The notes under the pieces were generated by a model. That model had not been told where the DNA came from, did no database searches, and saw only the letters and a program-made list of their open reading frames with translations. The position numbers and the translations under genes were made by a program. A DNA stretch of 64,000 nt from Axinella damicornis (taxonomy: Eukaryota > Porifera > Demospongiae > Axinellida > Axinellidae): the NCBI GenBank assembly GCA_963931865.1, contig OZ007509.1, positions 9,357,125 through 9,421,124 of the forward strand, given 5' to 3'. Every line of letters begins with the position of its first letter. The stretch's first letter is position 1. Of this stretch, positions 20,334 through 31,499 are shown in pieces.

Positions 20334-23300
20334 GAGTTCTTCACAGAGAGGCACTGGGACAAGCTACCCCCCACATGGAGGGATGCCCTTGGTGATATAA
20401 ACCCGGGGGAGGCCAGCTGGCTGCTGCTGAGCTGCCCCAATCACCAAGGCAACACTCATAGGTACGTGTCACTAGAGCTATGCATTGATCCATTGGCATT
20501 GCCCAGTAATGCTAATGCCAAGGTTAGAATCAGTAGGCTATGACCAGTAGGTAGTTGCTGTATAGATCTCACAATCTTTCTTTATTCACTCTCATAGCTA
20601 GCTAGTAACACCCACCATCCATATTACAATCTCTGTGTTCTCTCTTTTACTTCCGGTGACCAGACAATGCACCAAGGTCTATCCTCTATCCCTGCTGGCA
20701 TTTGCAGCCACTGCCCGTGCCTTATCGCTCCCAACGCACCCAAGGAACAGCCCTCCCGACCCCAGACCAGTAAATCCATCACAGGTCAGCGGTATCAACC
20801 ACCTGTTCAGGCGCCACGTCAAGCCAAAGAAGCAGCATGAAATCAAGCTACTAGGAGAGGTATGCACAGGTCTGTAGTATTTCACCATGATAGGTTTTTG
20901 CTTCCAAGGTATTGACATAGCCTCGTTCCCTGGCCTCTACACCTCCAGCTTTTGATCGCTTGCAGTACTGCAAGCGATCAAAAACTGGAATTGTGGAAGG
21001 CCTGGGAACAAGGGTATAATGATGCCCATCCTTAACAGTTAGACAATCAAACCTCTACTGAAATTTTGTCAATTGGCAATAGGAGATATGTGAACTGACC
21101 ACTCAGCACAATTCCGCTTGTATGTTTGTAGGTAATCTTTGAGCTCTCTCAGTCAACAAAGTGCAAGAATATAATTGTAAGTCCCATAATGAACACAACA
21201 TCCATAATGAGGTGTATAATATTATTCATTATTTATACGTGATGGCCTCCAAGGCTCAAGCAGAATCAATAAATGATAAAAGGTCTCATTCTTTAACTTG
21301 CCTATACTTCTTTCACTGTAGGATGTTGGATCTGGACAGGTATAGTGACTCAAGAGTGGATGGTGGTTATGATATCTCTGGATTGGCAAGCCTCATTCCC
21401 AGGCCCCATCTAGGCTTTTGTCTCTTGTAGTGCTTCCCCATACTGCAAGCAATGCAAACTGGGTGGAACAGTTGAAGATAGGAACTGGCCAACAGGAATG
21501 AATTAAACTTGTGACCTATTTTGGCCTAAGGCAGTGTATATATACTGTGTGATAGCTACATACCAATTAACAGCTGTCAAAATTCCTATGGTACCATATG
21601 CATCTATAGCTACTTGTGTGAGTCGTATTAGTCTGTGTTTCAGGGCCATCTTGCTCGCTATACCTGGCCTTTCACTATGGGCTCAATATGATAGCAGTAG
21701 AAGCAGTGGGGTGCCACCTTACAACAGCTGCTAAATATGATAGGTACACAGAAATACACGTGTCCACATACAAAGAGAGCAATTGATCTAGTAGTGCATT
21801 CGTTTGCAGTGAAGTGATGAAGGACCTTAAGAGGAGGAGCAGTGCTGTGCTGAGCCTGAGTCCATTGTTTAGTGTGAAGGAAGTGTGAGACACCTACAGA
21901 GCGTGGTATGTCGTAGTGCCATGCTTGCACTGGTGAATGTCTTCCACCGTTTGTTGTATCACTTAGATCCAGCCCGGGATCACAACCGCTGAATTTATGA
22001 TGCAGCTGCAATGTGGGGGAGTCGTGAACCCTGCTTGTAGCCCTCTGTCTCCCTCCTCCCCTGCGCAGCACACAGTTGGAGCTGCTGAGGGCTCTGTTGA
22101 TAAACAGTTTATTCTTGTTGGGTTACACACCTGTGGAGACTTAGGGCCAACTATGCTGCGAGTGTTCAGCCATTGTGACCAGATTGTTGGCCTTGTCTCT
22201 GTTGGCTGCTGTTACATGAAAGTCACATGCCCACCTGGTGTATCTGAAGCATCACTGTATCAGAAATCCTGCGGTCACAGTACAGCTTCCTTGTTACATG
22301 CACCAAACAAGTCACAGACGAGCATGACTGGTACAGGAACTGGAGGTCTTAGTGACGAAGACAGAACAAGTGAGACTGCCTCAGGTATTGAGCACTCACT
22401 CCTGGCTCAAACTTCGTCACAAGTGACATCACAAGAAATTGGGTATCCTCTCAGTGAGCTTGTGAGGTCGCTATATACCCGGCCACAGTCTGAGCTATGA
22501 GGCCAGGGAGGTGGCTTGTCACACTCTGGAGGCTTTCAGAGAGAGGCTACAATGTACATATTCCTCATAATATTATGTTCTTCGCCTGGATACTTGTCCC
22601 ATTCGCATATTTATACACTACTTTCACTATAGGCGAGTCGGAACACTTGAGGATTCACTGCTACAGGGCAGCTGTAGAGACAGTCTTGAGAAAGGTCATT
22701 CTAGCTGTTAGTTAGCGCCTCTCCACCCAGTTGGAGAGGGGCTAGCGTCTATAGACTAGAGAAAGGTAACTGCACAGTAGCTTGCTGCTGTGCCAGCTGT
22801 GGCATAATGGTGTGTTGTGTCCATGGGTGTTCCACAGCATGGCCTTAGGAGGAGTCAAGTGAGACTCACCAAGAGAGCTTCGAAACTCCCATTTGACGAG
22901 TAAGTTCTGCTATCTTATCACACGCTTTCATGATATCTTGGCTCACCTTATTGTATTCGCTGTTATATAGCTATGCTCAAGCTGTGCTGCAGTCAGTAGG
23001 CCTCCAAACTGCGCTAGGTAAGGCTACGTAATTTGTTTGTTGGACTCATGCTTACGACTATATCTTCTCTAAGTCCTTTCTCCTGCAGACATGCCATCTC
23101 TAGGGCAGCTTCTGACCCAATGGGAAAGGGTTGCTGTTTACTTTCTGCTCCGCCTGACCATTGCTCCCTGTGTGGAGAGCCTGATGCTGCTGGACAGGAC
23201 AGCATACTTGCATGAACAAGGTGAGAAGCAAAAGCAATTCAGGTCCTCACTAGTCCACTATACACACCACACCCACAGGGTATAATGTGACATTGAGGCC

Positions 23301-23382
23301 TATTTTTCACCCCAAACTCTCTCCAAGAAACATTGGGATTATAGCTAGCTTACATCCCATGCACATGAAAGTCAATATTTAA
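20334..23382 (+). pseudogene. METTL25B: METTL25B-like methyltransferase, 12 exons, two frameshifts
   Basis: METTL25B (RRNAD1) is a predicted SAM-dependent methyltransferase. Exons: 20334-20461 (EFFTERHWDKLPPTW), 20664-20859 (PLSLLAFAATA...LFRRHVKPKKQHEI), 21132-21176, 21322-21339 (DVGSGQ, SAM motif I), 21644-21743, 21810-21882, 22069-22553 (LVGLHTCGDLGPTMLR, VGCCYMK), 22633-22694, 22838-22899, 22971-23017, 23089-23220, 23279-23382 (PIFHPKLSPRN, TAA). All junction phases agree. In exon 21644 two extra bases (TA) break the frame after GHLARY; the expected LAFHYGLN follows in another frame. In exon 22069 the frame shifts at CTATATACCC before PGHSLSYEAREVACH. The first exon with the start codon was not found. 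Otherwise the gene looks complete and recently functional, so allele or assembly error is possible. Confidence 0.85.
20918..21016. mobile_element. TAGCCTCG foldback MITE in METTL25B intron
   Basis: A near-complete 99-base hairpin starts TAGCCTCGTTCCCTGGCC and ends GGCCTGGGAACAAGGGTA. The arms include TGATCGCTTGCAGTACTG and its mirror. Confidence 0.8.
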
Positions 23383-24440
23383 CTCATTCCCTGCTATCAT
23401 AAATAAGTAAGAATAGCTATAGCTTTTGCTTTGGAGCCTGTATATCTCAGACATTTAAATGAAACCATGCTCACACACTTCCGAGTGTCTCATGCATGAA
23501 CTTCCTCTCCCCAACCACCCATCACTTGCATTGTTTATAGCATTTCCCGTCGGCATACAAAGTTTATATATCAATGTATTTCTCATGATTTGTACTCTCT
23601 ACATTGTTGTCATGGCAACATATCATCAATTACATCATAGTTGAACTCTGGAATACTTATTAAAATAAGGAGAATAGAGTGTATACTTCAACAGATCACA
23701 TAAAATATTATGCATGTCTAAGCAATAGTTGAGTCAGTACTTTACTAGTTAAGTTTATATGATATCTCGGCCGCAACCCTAGGCCCGCTACATGTAGGGG
23801 TCTGTTTTATGTGCATCAGCCCCCTTTACTATATGGGGAGGCAGGAGAAAGGGTGTTCCTATGAAAATTTGATTAGCTAACTGTATGCAGCAATACTCTT
23901 GTGGCCTAGTGTAAGTGGTTGGAGCTCCGATGAGGTGATCAAAGCGGGTGAGACTCCTGTCAGATGAATGTAAAAAGTGGCAGGGCTCCTGTGAGATAAG
24001 GTAAAAATGGATGGGCCCAACAATCATGTTGCAAGGGCTGCCCCTGGGTAATTGGTAGGAAATCAATTAAAGTACATAAGAAGGACCAGGAGCGCATGAA
24101 CCACCTCAGCATTCGCACCCTAGCCGAATTAAGTAGTAGTCCTTCACATGTCCCAAAATTTTACCTTATATCCATTAGGTAAAAGTGTAAAAAACAAATT
24201 GGCATTTCTGCAGTAACGCAAAAGTCTTTCACTCATATAAGGTATGACGTAAGGCGTGAGCTAGGGATTGCAACATGTCTATACTAGTTCGACACTCCTT
24301 AGCTGCCTTCGGCTGCTCATGCACTCCTGGAAGGACCCATTACTTAGTACAAGACCTATAGCAGAGGTCACTCCTATGTAGCAAGCTAGGGCTGCCCCCT
24401 GGATAATTGGTAAGTAATCAAAGCTTCACTCTGCTGATCA
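23383..24440. other. No gene recognised
   Basis: AT-richer intergenic sequence follows METTL25B. A GGGCTGCCCCTGGRTAATTGG motif occurs near 24028 and 24390, suggesting remnants of one repeat family. No exon is supported. Confidence 0.4.
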
Positions 24441-24612
24441 ATACTACTTGAACTTGAAGAGTTGAATTTCTAGTGTAAGCATAAGCAGCTACTGGCATCT
24501 ACAGTAGAGCCGGTGGCCAGGTCACTGACAACATAATTATACTCTCTGCCAACTGCAGTGCAGTGTATACTGGGGGTATTGCAATTGCATGGTTCCACCT
24601 CTACTTACCTCT

Positions 24613-24773
24613 GAGTGAGAATCAACACTCTCTGCCTCTGTATTTGAGGAGGACAGGTAGTCTTTCCGATGCTCTTCGATTCCTGAGTGCAGCTGGTCAA
24701 AGCATAGTGCAGATCCGTATGTTCCATTACCTCTAACCAGCTCCGCCCACCAGATGATGTGACGTGAGTTCAC
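24613..24773 (-). CDS. Possible first coding exon of unknown minus-strand gene
   Basis: From ATG at 24773 the minus strand is open for about 53 codons, then meets a good donor (CAGAG/GTAAGT). It encodes a polar sequence containing FDQLHSGIEEHRKDYLSSS and a Glu/Ser-rich tail. A diverged copy in the same orientation lies at about 56990-57066 (FDQLHSEIEEHRKDYLSSS), where mostly silent or conservative differences suggest a real coding past. No family was recognised. It lies head to head with sequence leading into the FBF1 copy at 25 kb. Confidence 0.4.
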
Positions 24774-25013
24774 TTCGACTTCATAATTATTACCAAGAGT
24801 TTATGAACTCTTGATATTACGTCATCAGTTGGCGTTAGACTAGTACTAGATGATAAAGGTGTCACCCGATAAAGTCTGGCCCGCGAAACTACAGTTGTCG
24901 GTTAAGTTGGCAGTGGTTTCTTGGGTGGCTGTGTGGACGCGTTATTCGCTCTTTGCGCCTTGCGAAGAAACTTTTATATCCCGGAACCCATCCAAGATCT
25001 AAGACCAGGTAAA
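24774..25013. promoter_or_regulatory. Putative divergent promoter and 5' exon
   Basis: The interval separates the minus-strand exon at 24613-24773 from a plus-strand segment ending CTAAGACCAG/GTAAAG at 25013. Blocks such as GACGCGTTATTCGCTCTTTG and ATCCATCCAAGAT-type sequence are conserved at 57537-57630, which also precedes GTAAAG. Conservation of the flanks and the donor suggests a shared promoter and a first, mostly non-coding exon. No TATA box is obvious. Confidence 0.35.
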
Positions 25014-25286
25014 GATGTTGCCGAGAATTGATTTGTTTTGGTGTGCTTTGAATAGAGTATGTGTGCAAAATAGGTCAGATAGTAGCCTCGTACCCAGGCT
25101 CAGTAGGGGGAGCCTGGGTACGAGGCTAGTCAGATAGGTGCCTGTTTCAACCATGCATGCCGGAATGGAGCCTGGGATTGAGGCTAGACGATGAGTTACT
25201 AATGTGCTTCATTTCCTGTTTGCATACCAATTGAATGCCGCCCTATGATTGGTCAAACCATGTCTTTTTTATGGTGTATCTTGCAG

Positions 25287-25587
25287 GTCTAGACTGACAG
25301 CCGTCGAAGAGTCCTTTCAAAGAAGAGAAGCGAGGTCAGTATGCTGATAAAGGGATCTGCCAGTAAATCTCAGTAATCTACTAGTGTGCACAGTCGGAGT
25401 TTCTCCTCTGTTCCCCAGGTGGCGAGAAGAGATGGAGTCAGAGAGGCATCACAGTTCCAGGAGCGTCTGCAGGTGTGCAGCAGGCTGAGAGGGAGAGGGT
25501 GGACGCTGTCACTGCCCTGAGGAGGAAGGTGGACTCGGTGGAGGTGGTCAAGGCCAATGAGATCAGCAGGCTGCAGGAGATCCACCG
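25287..25587 (+). pseudogene. FBF1: FBF1 exons, copy 2, 5' part
   Basis: Exon 25287-25334 (RLTAVEESFQRREAR) and exon 25419-25587 (FQERLQ...VDSVEVVKANEISRLQEIHR) duplicate the copy A exons. Exon 2 carries an extra GTGTGCAG after CTGCAG, a small tandem slip that shifts the frame, and an additional phase problem near the CATCACAG/TTCCAG step. Splice borders are kept. The copy continues, after a 29-kb interruption, at 55427. Confidence 0.75.
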
Positions 25588-25708
25588 GTGAGCTACGTAT
25601 GCATGAGATGAGGGACTGCCTCTCCATGGCCTGCCTGTCAGTCCATTGTACGTACAGTCATATTCATATTATGTTGTTCAGTGGCCGGGTCGGTTGGTAA
25701 TGTGACTG

Positions 25709-26087
25709 TAGCCTCGTTCCCGGGCCGCTCCCGCCGGCAGTATTTCATCGCTTTCCAGTATGAAATACGGCGGGGGAAGGCCTGGGAGATCTGGTCACGT
25801 GCGGTGCCATCAAGTAGATCATGGTAGACACACAGAGGGCGGTGCCCAACGAAGAATCTCAACGGCTGGATATCAGAGCGTTCGCAAGGCAGACGATCGA
25901 TACCGTTCGTTGTTCACAATGCCTGGGTTGAATCAACGCGAAACAGGTATTTTAACGGTTGGACACCGCCCCCTGTGTGTCTACCATCTGTCTACCTGAC
26001 GTCATCACACATGACCAGATCTCCCGGCCTTACCCCGCCGTATTTCATACTGGAAGTGATGAAATGCTGGCTGTGGGAACGAGGCTA
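25709..26087. mobile_element. TAGCCTCG MITE with perfect 9-bp target duplication
   Basis: Long inverted repeats begin TAGCCTCGTTCCCGGGCC and end GGGAACGAGGCTA. ATGTGACTG flanks both sides exactly (25700-25708 and 26088-26096). It is absent from copy A, so it was inserted after duplication. The 9-base duplication fits Mutator-like transposition. Confidence 0.9.
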
Positions 26088-26205
26088 ATGTGACTGAAGA
26101 TTTTGGTTCAGTATGAGAAGTGGCTGACAGTAGTATTCCCGTGGCAGGACTACAGTACATGTTGTAGGCAATTACTTTCCACAGTCTTAATACTGAGTTG
26201 GAAGT

Positions 26206-26272
26206 GCCAGGGAGATGGTGGAGCATGAGACTCTTAATTTCAGGATCGTGGGTTAGAGCCCCACATCGGGCA
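26206..26272 (+). tRNA. tRNA-Lys(CTT)-like remnant, D arm deleted
   Basis: Duplicate of the sequence at 10753. The anticodon arm has one change (TGAGACTCTTAATTTCA) and most of the D arm is missing. It is a pseudogene or repeat remnant. Confidence 0.6.
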
Positions 26273-26757
26273 CTGGTATCAGAGTCAGAAAACGCGATAC
26301 TAGGATAGCGTTCTCTATTTAGGGATGGCCAAGTAAATTTCAAATTCACCATACTGATGCACTAGCAGGAAAACGGTCCAAGCTAGGCTACAACCCCCAA
26401 ACCAAGCATGCAGACGGAATGACACTCCCTAGTAGTTCACAAAAACACTCGCAAACATACCTTAGAGTACGCGGGAGTCGAGAAACAAGTCGCTGAAAAA
26501 TTCTGATTTCATTGTCTTCTTTCTCATAGTCAAGCATAGCTCACCAACGGAAGCAGTCCTTGAGCTCATTTCAAGCACAGAATAACACCGCTTTCGCCAT
26601 AGTAGAGTGTTTGAGCCCTTTTTTATCTGCGAACTGGCAAGAACAGCAGTTTTAGCTAGCTACAAAATTCTAGCTCGACACCATTTTGCAATATGAGGCA
26701 TGGCAACCAGAGGTCACGCGTTGAAAGGTCAAAGGTTAATTCAAGTTCATATAGAGC

Positions 26758-27421
26758 ACAACCCATAGGGCATTGGCAAATGCAAATTGCGCATGCGCAC
26801 TTCGCATGCAAGCGCAAGTTGTGTTCTTTTGCTTGTGATGGCTGCATCTGAGACACATACGAATCCTTGTCAATCCCTCATCTGGTGGGTCACTACCACT
26901 GAGAGAACTTTCTACCGAGCTCTACGATCTGATGAGGCCTCACCACCTCCCATGCATACTATAAACGTTGATCACATACACAAGCCTGACAAGGGCGCAA
27001 CTGTAACTAATTATTGCCTGCAGCTAACACATAATATAATGTTAACTTGCATTGCGTACCTGCAGTATGTCTTGCAGAGCTCTATTTCAGGCGGTGCATA
27101 GTTGGGCGCTCTCTTCGTTGGGTGTGGCACAAAGATACCGCGTAAATCTGACCTTTGATGTCTTATTGGCCTAGCGCACGCCTCGGGGCGAATTTGGACG
27201 GCACGACCCATAGGGCATTGGCGAATGCAAAATGCGCATGTGCAGTTCACATGCAAGCGCATGTTGTGTTCTTTTGCTTGTGATGACTGTGTCTGAGACA
27301 CTTAGAAATCCTTGTCAATCCCTCATCTGGTGGGTCACTACCGCTGAGAGAACTTTCTACCGAGCCCTATGATCTGATGAGGCCCCACCACCTCCCATGC
27401 ATACTATAAACGTTGATCACA
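26758..27421. repeat. ~220-bp direct repeats, 440 bp apart
   Basis: Blocks 26758-26980 and 27202-27421, both starting ACCCATAGGGCATTGGC and ending ACTATAAACGTTGATCAC, are roughly 90% alike. They might be short LTRs around a non-coding core or a simple duplication. No RT is between them. Confidence 0.8.
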
Positions 27422-27689
27422 ACTAGAGCAACATGCATGCAACAATATTATCAAAATGAAGCATCAAAGCCTGCTCAATGCCCAGCAGAAGGTCCACATC
27501 CATCACTGCCATCATGAGAGACCGTCGTAGCTAATGTTGACATGGTGATTACCTTTGTAGAACCCTGTTAGATATTCCTTATCTGAGTTGTGTAATTTGG
27601 TTGAGTTGTGTAGTAGGTTTACATTGCAGTTGTACATGTACATGCATTAATACACTCACATAACCACAGACATTTCTTAGTTCCTTGTG

Positions 27690-28145
27690 GACCTTCTAGA
27701 ACATTCTTGGAACCACTAATTTTATATATAAGCTTGCATGTAGCTAATATCTGTGACGGAGCAGAATCAGAATTTTGACAGTGACTACACCTTAAACTCT
27801 GACATCAGTGCATACCCTGTAGCCTTAACAAAATACCACTTGAAGTGACCTGGGCAGAACCTTACCTGATGCAGCCATAGCAGGGCTAAGTATTTATATG
27901 CACTGTCTCTTCACTCCTATTCACCTTCAGATTCATGACATTCTCATGAGGCCCACTAACCAGGTATCATAGGAAGGCACTACCTCTGAGTGATGTTCAA
28001 TTATAATGTAATTTGTGGACCTTCTAGAACATTCGGCTTGTTGCACATCCTACGGGGATCCAAATGATGTCATATACATGATGTCATTTCATGATGTCAT
28101 CTCTGCTGTATAAATGATGTCATGCATGTCAGTAGTAGTCACTGT
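27690..28145. repeat. Repeat also found at 39.12-39.36 kb
   Basis: The block with GGAACCACTAATTTTATAT (about 27708-27825) recurs in direct orientation at 39265-39364. The adjacent block with CGGGGATCCAAATGATGTC (28036-28145) recurs inverted at 39150-39255. The shared junction motif is GAACATTC. Confidence 0.75.
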
Positions 28146-28938
28146 CAGTCTCTTACAACTGTCACTACTGTCTCCACTGTCACCACTGTCACTATTGTCT
28201 CCACTGTCTCCACTGTCACCACTGTCACTACTGTCTCCACTGTCACCACTGTCACCACTGTCACTATTGTCACCACTGTCATCACTGTCACTACTGTCTC
28301 CACTGTCACCACTGTCACCACTGTCACTATTGTCTCCACTGTCTCCACTGTCACTACTGTCACCACTGTCACTGCTGTCACCACTGTCACTGCTGTCACC
28401 ACTGTCTCCACTGTCACCACTGTCACTACTGTCTCCACTGTCACTACTGTCTCCACTGTCACCACTGTCACTGCTGTCACCTCTGTCACTACTGTCACTG
28501 CTGTCACCACTGTCACTACTGTCTCCACTGTCTCCACTGTCACTACTGTCTCCACTGTCACCACTGTCACTGCTGTCACCACTGTCACTACTGTCACTGC
28601 TGTCACCACTGTCACTACTGTCTCCACTGTCACCACTGTCACCACTGTCACTATTGTCACCACTGTCATCACTGTCACTACTGTCTCCACTGTCACCACT
28701 GTCACCACTGTCACTATTGTCTCCACTGTCTCCACTGTCACTACTGTCACCACTGTCACTGCTGTCACCACTGTCACCACTGTCACTGCTGTCACCACTG
28801 TCTCCACTGTCACCACTGTCACTACTGTCTCCACTGTCACCACTGTCACTGCTGTCACCACTGTCACTACTGTCACTGCTGTAACCACTGTCACTACTGT
28901 CTCCACTGTCACCACTGTCACTACTGTCTCCACTGCAG
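28145..28938. repeat. 9-bp minisatellite (NNNACTGTC), array 1
   Basis: About 88 units of nine bases, mostly TCACCACTG, TCACTACTG and TCTCCACTG, arranged in higher-order groups. All frames lack stops because of the unit itself, giving apparent SDSGDS-, TVTTVS- and LSPLSL-repeat proteins. No signal peptide, splice context or start conservation supports translation. Confidence 0.95.
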
Positions 28939-29209
28939 AGCAAATTATAATTATTTTCCGGTGTTCTGACAAATGTCAGAACAACTTCTGTTTTGGTCTG
29001 ACATTAGCAAAATCTGGCCGGACGTTTAAAATTTGGTTGCTCATACATAATACAATTACACATAATGTGCACATTCAGTAATTGGTATTTGTTATAATCA
29101 CGAGTCATATAATAGGGACAGGAAGCGACTATTGGTGGTCATTTGCTGCAAAGCATCATCTTTAGCACAGTAAAGTATGGTTATGAGCTCCTCCTCCACA
29201 TTACCTGCA

Positions 29210-29627
29210 TCAGTTGTCCCAGCCCAAATAAATGGCTTCCGCAGGAATGTGAATTAAAGAAGCCCTGACGCTGACTTCTAGCAATGAAGCCAGTGAAAGA
29301 CTGGCCGACGAGTGAGTTCTATAGGCGTGGCCTACATCTACCGCACGGCGCTCTTCCAGCGCTGGATATTTGGCAACGGGGATATCGATACTCTGTTTGG
29401 CCATAACGAAGCACAGATCGAACTTCCTCTCCATTCGCGACCGCGTGTCATGATCCAAAGTCGACAAGCTTCGCCCAATCGTCGATGTCAGCACTGCAGA
29501 CCCGCCACTCGCCTTCGCGCGATGCGCTCGCAGTCGTGCCATTTCCGCCTTATGGACCTCGCTAGTAGCATGGTCAAGCACAGTGCTCACTTTTTGGTTC
29601 GTTAAACCAGAGGTCCAGGCCCTCCAG
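29210..29627 (-). pseudogene. hAT transposase (ZNF862-like), downstream half
   Basis: The minus strand reads WRAWTSGLTNQKV, then STVLDHATSEVHKAEMARL, LTSTIGRSLSTLD, and AYRTH. This is the conserved region after the N-terminal zinc finger of ZNF862-type hAT proteins. It joins the upstream half at 34646 if the DIRS element between is removed. The frame decays near 29290 and the catalytic core is absent. Confidence 0.75.
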
Positions 29628-30084
29628 AATTGTATTTCGGAGGCTCCGGATACACTACAACAACATAGTCAGTTTACTACATGGTATTACCTCTTTTGTC
29701 CCAACTAATCAGCAGAGTTCAAAGTTTACATAATTTAATATTCATAAAAGGAATCACCTCATGTATGATCCCGCCTTTTTTGTCCTGCTCGAGAACGAGA
29801 CAGTGAGATACTTTTTGAGCTGGCCACTTAGGCCAAAAAGATGAACCAACAACTGGTGGAAGACGCCCTCAACCGTTTACCTCCCACGGCGAACGGGTGA
29901 AGCGACGAGGCGTGTGCTGGAATGGAGACTCGTACCTCGTCAGACTGAGAAGGGGATGCCGAGCGCGGCACCTCCGACTTGAGTGAGGAGGGCGATCACG
30001 ATGGTGACTACATGCCGGACCAGGTCGGAGACCAACACAAGAGCTCTAGCATCGGCGCCAACGTTGGCGCTGGTACCGTGGACT

Positions 30085-30455
30085 AGCGGAAGGGTCGACA
30101 GCCTCTCAAGGCGGGCCCGCCAGCCGCAATATGAATGGTTGACAGCCTCTTAAGGCAGACCCACACCCAGGAAGGGTTGACAGCCTCCCAAGGCGAACTC
30201 ACACCCTGCAAGGGTCGACAGCCTGCAAGGCGGACCCACCGTGACTGGGCTCAGCAAGGGTTGACAGCCTCTTAAGGCAGACCCACACCCAGGAAGGGTT
30301 GACAGCCTCCCAAGGCGGACCCGCACCCTGCAAGGGTCGACAGCCTCGCAAGGCGGACCCACTGTGACTGGGCTCCGCAAGGGTTGACAGCCTCTTAAGG
30401 CGGACCCGCCACCAGCCTAGGGTCGACAGCCTCCAAAGGCGGACCCACACCCAGA
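30085..30455. repeat. GGGTTGACAGCCTC minisatellite in DIRS
   Basis: About nine units of GGGTYGACAGCCTC-AAGGCGGACCCAC with 25-60-base spacing lie in the 5' part of the DIRS element. A longer composite unit ending GTGACTGGGCTC is itself repeated. Confidence 0.85.
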
Positions 30456-31499
30456 GGCGGTGGTTGCTGTAATGATGATCATGACGGTATCACGACCACC
30501 GTCAAGGCCTTGAGACGGCTATTCGTCATCTGAGGAACCGGAACTAGTAGACCAAGATCAGGGTCAGTAGTCTTGTCTTGACCCAGCCGCGCTGCTGGTG
30601 AATCAAAGGAAGGTACAGTAGCTAGCTAGCTAGCTACCTGGTATTGTCAAAGTGCCTTCTCAATGAAGCACTTGATCACACACATGAGATGCTTCCTCTC
30701 CAAGAGGAGTGTTGCTCTATTTAAAGAGTGCTCTATACCAGATTTGGACTCCTGTGCCACACCCATGCAGGGGACAAGTAATTGTCAGAGTTCCTGGGGG
30801 AACACCCAAGCATCCTGATGCTGAGCTAGCCAAGATCCTATTGGCAGTTCTAGCTTCCATGCACCTCTGGCAGATGGACTCGGGATTGCAGCCTAGAGCC
30901 TGTCGACATCAGAGGTATGGGCTAGTATAGCATGCTGTGCATGATTGGGCATACATCAGAGCTTGATTCTCAGACCATAATATAATTATCAGATAGTGGA
31001 TCCATCGTGGGACCTGATGATACTCTAGCTAAGGACACCATTATTTTTGGTGAGGATTTTTCAATCTGCCCTTGCAACCAAGGCAGAGAAGGACACTGCC
31101 CTCTCTATAAGGCAGTTGCAATCACAAGAGATGCAAGAAACCTTCAGGCAGGGCAGAGCTTGCCATGATACTCAAATCTGAGGAGAATTCAGCTGGGGGG
31201 GGAGATGTCATAATATGCTAGAAGCGCTCCTTACCATGATCCAAGGCTATCACCAAAATCAGCTCTAAAATTCCTGCCAAAGCAGCTTGGGAATGTGGAT
31301 GGACAATGATATTAGCCATAAGACAGGAAGGGGGGTCGCTGGCTAATTGACTCGCCTTTTCAGAAATGGGGAGAAAGTCTCCACTGACCCCTTGCTGGAG
31401 ACAATATCTGGAAGCATACCCCACAGCAAAGCAGCAGCCCAGGAAGGATTCACTTGGACACTGAGAGCTTTGCTCAGGCTTGTCAAAGGAGGTAAAAGA

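Noticed and set aside
20334..23382. METTL25 in place of METTL25B, or an RNA adenine dimethylase
   Set aside because: The block order RHVKPKKQHEI, DVGSGQGHL, LHTCGDL, VGCCYMK, EAREVACHTLE and the PIFHPKLSPRN end fits METTL25B best. Classical dimethylase motifs are absent.
26758..27421. Paired direct repeats as LTRs of a retrotransposon
   Set aside because: No primer-binding site, polypurine tract, TG..CA ends or coding remnant was recognised between them, so only a repeat pair is reported.
28089..28943. A 284-residue Ser/Asp/Gly-repeat protein resembling dentin phosphoprotein or a biomineral protein (also 35389-36825)
   Set aside because: The nine-base unit lacks stops in every frame, so long frames are automatic on both strands. 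No signal peptide, splice context or unit-level codon constraint is visible.
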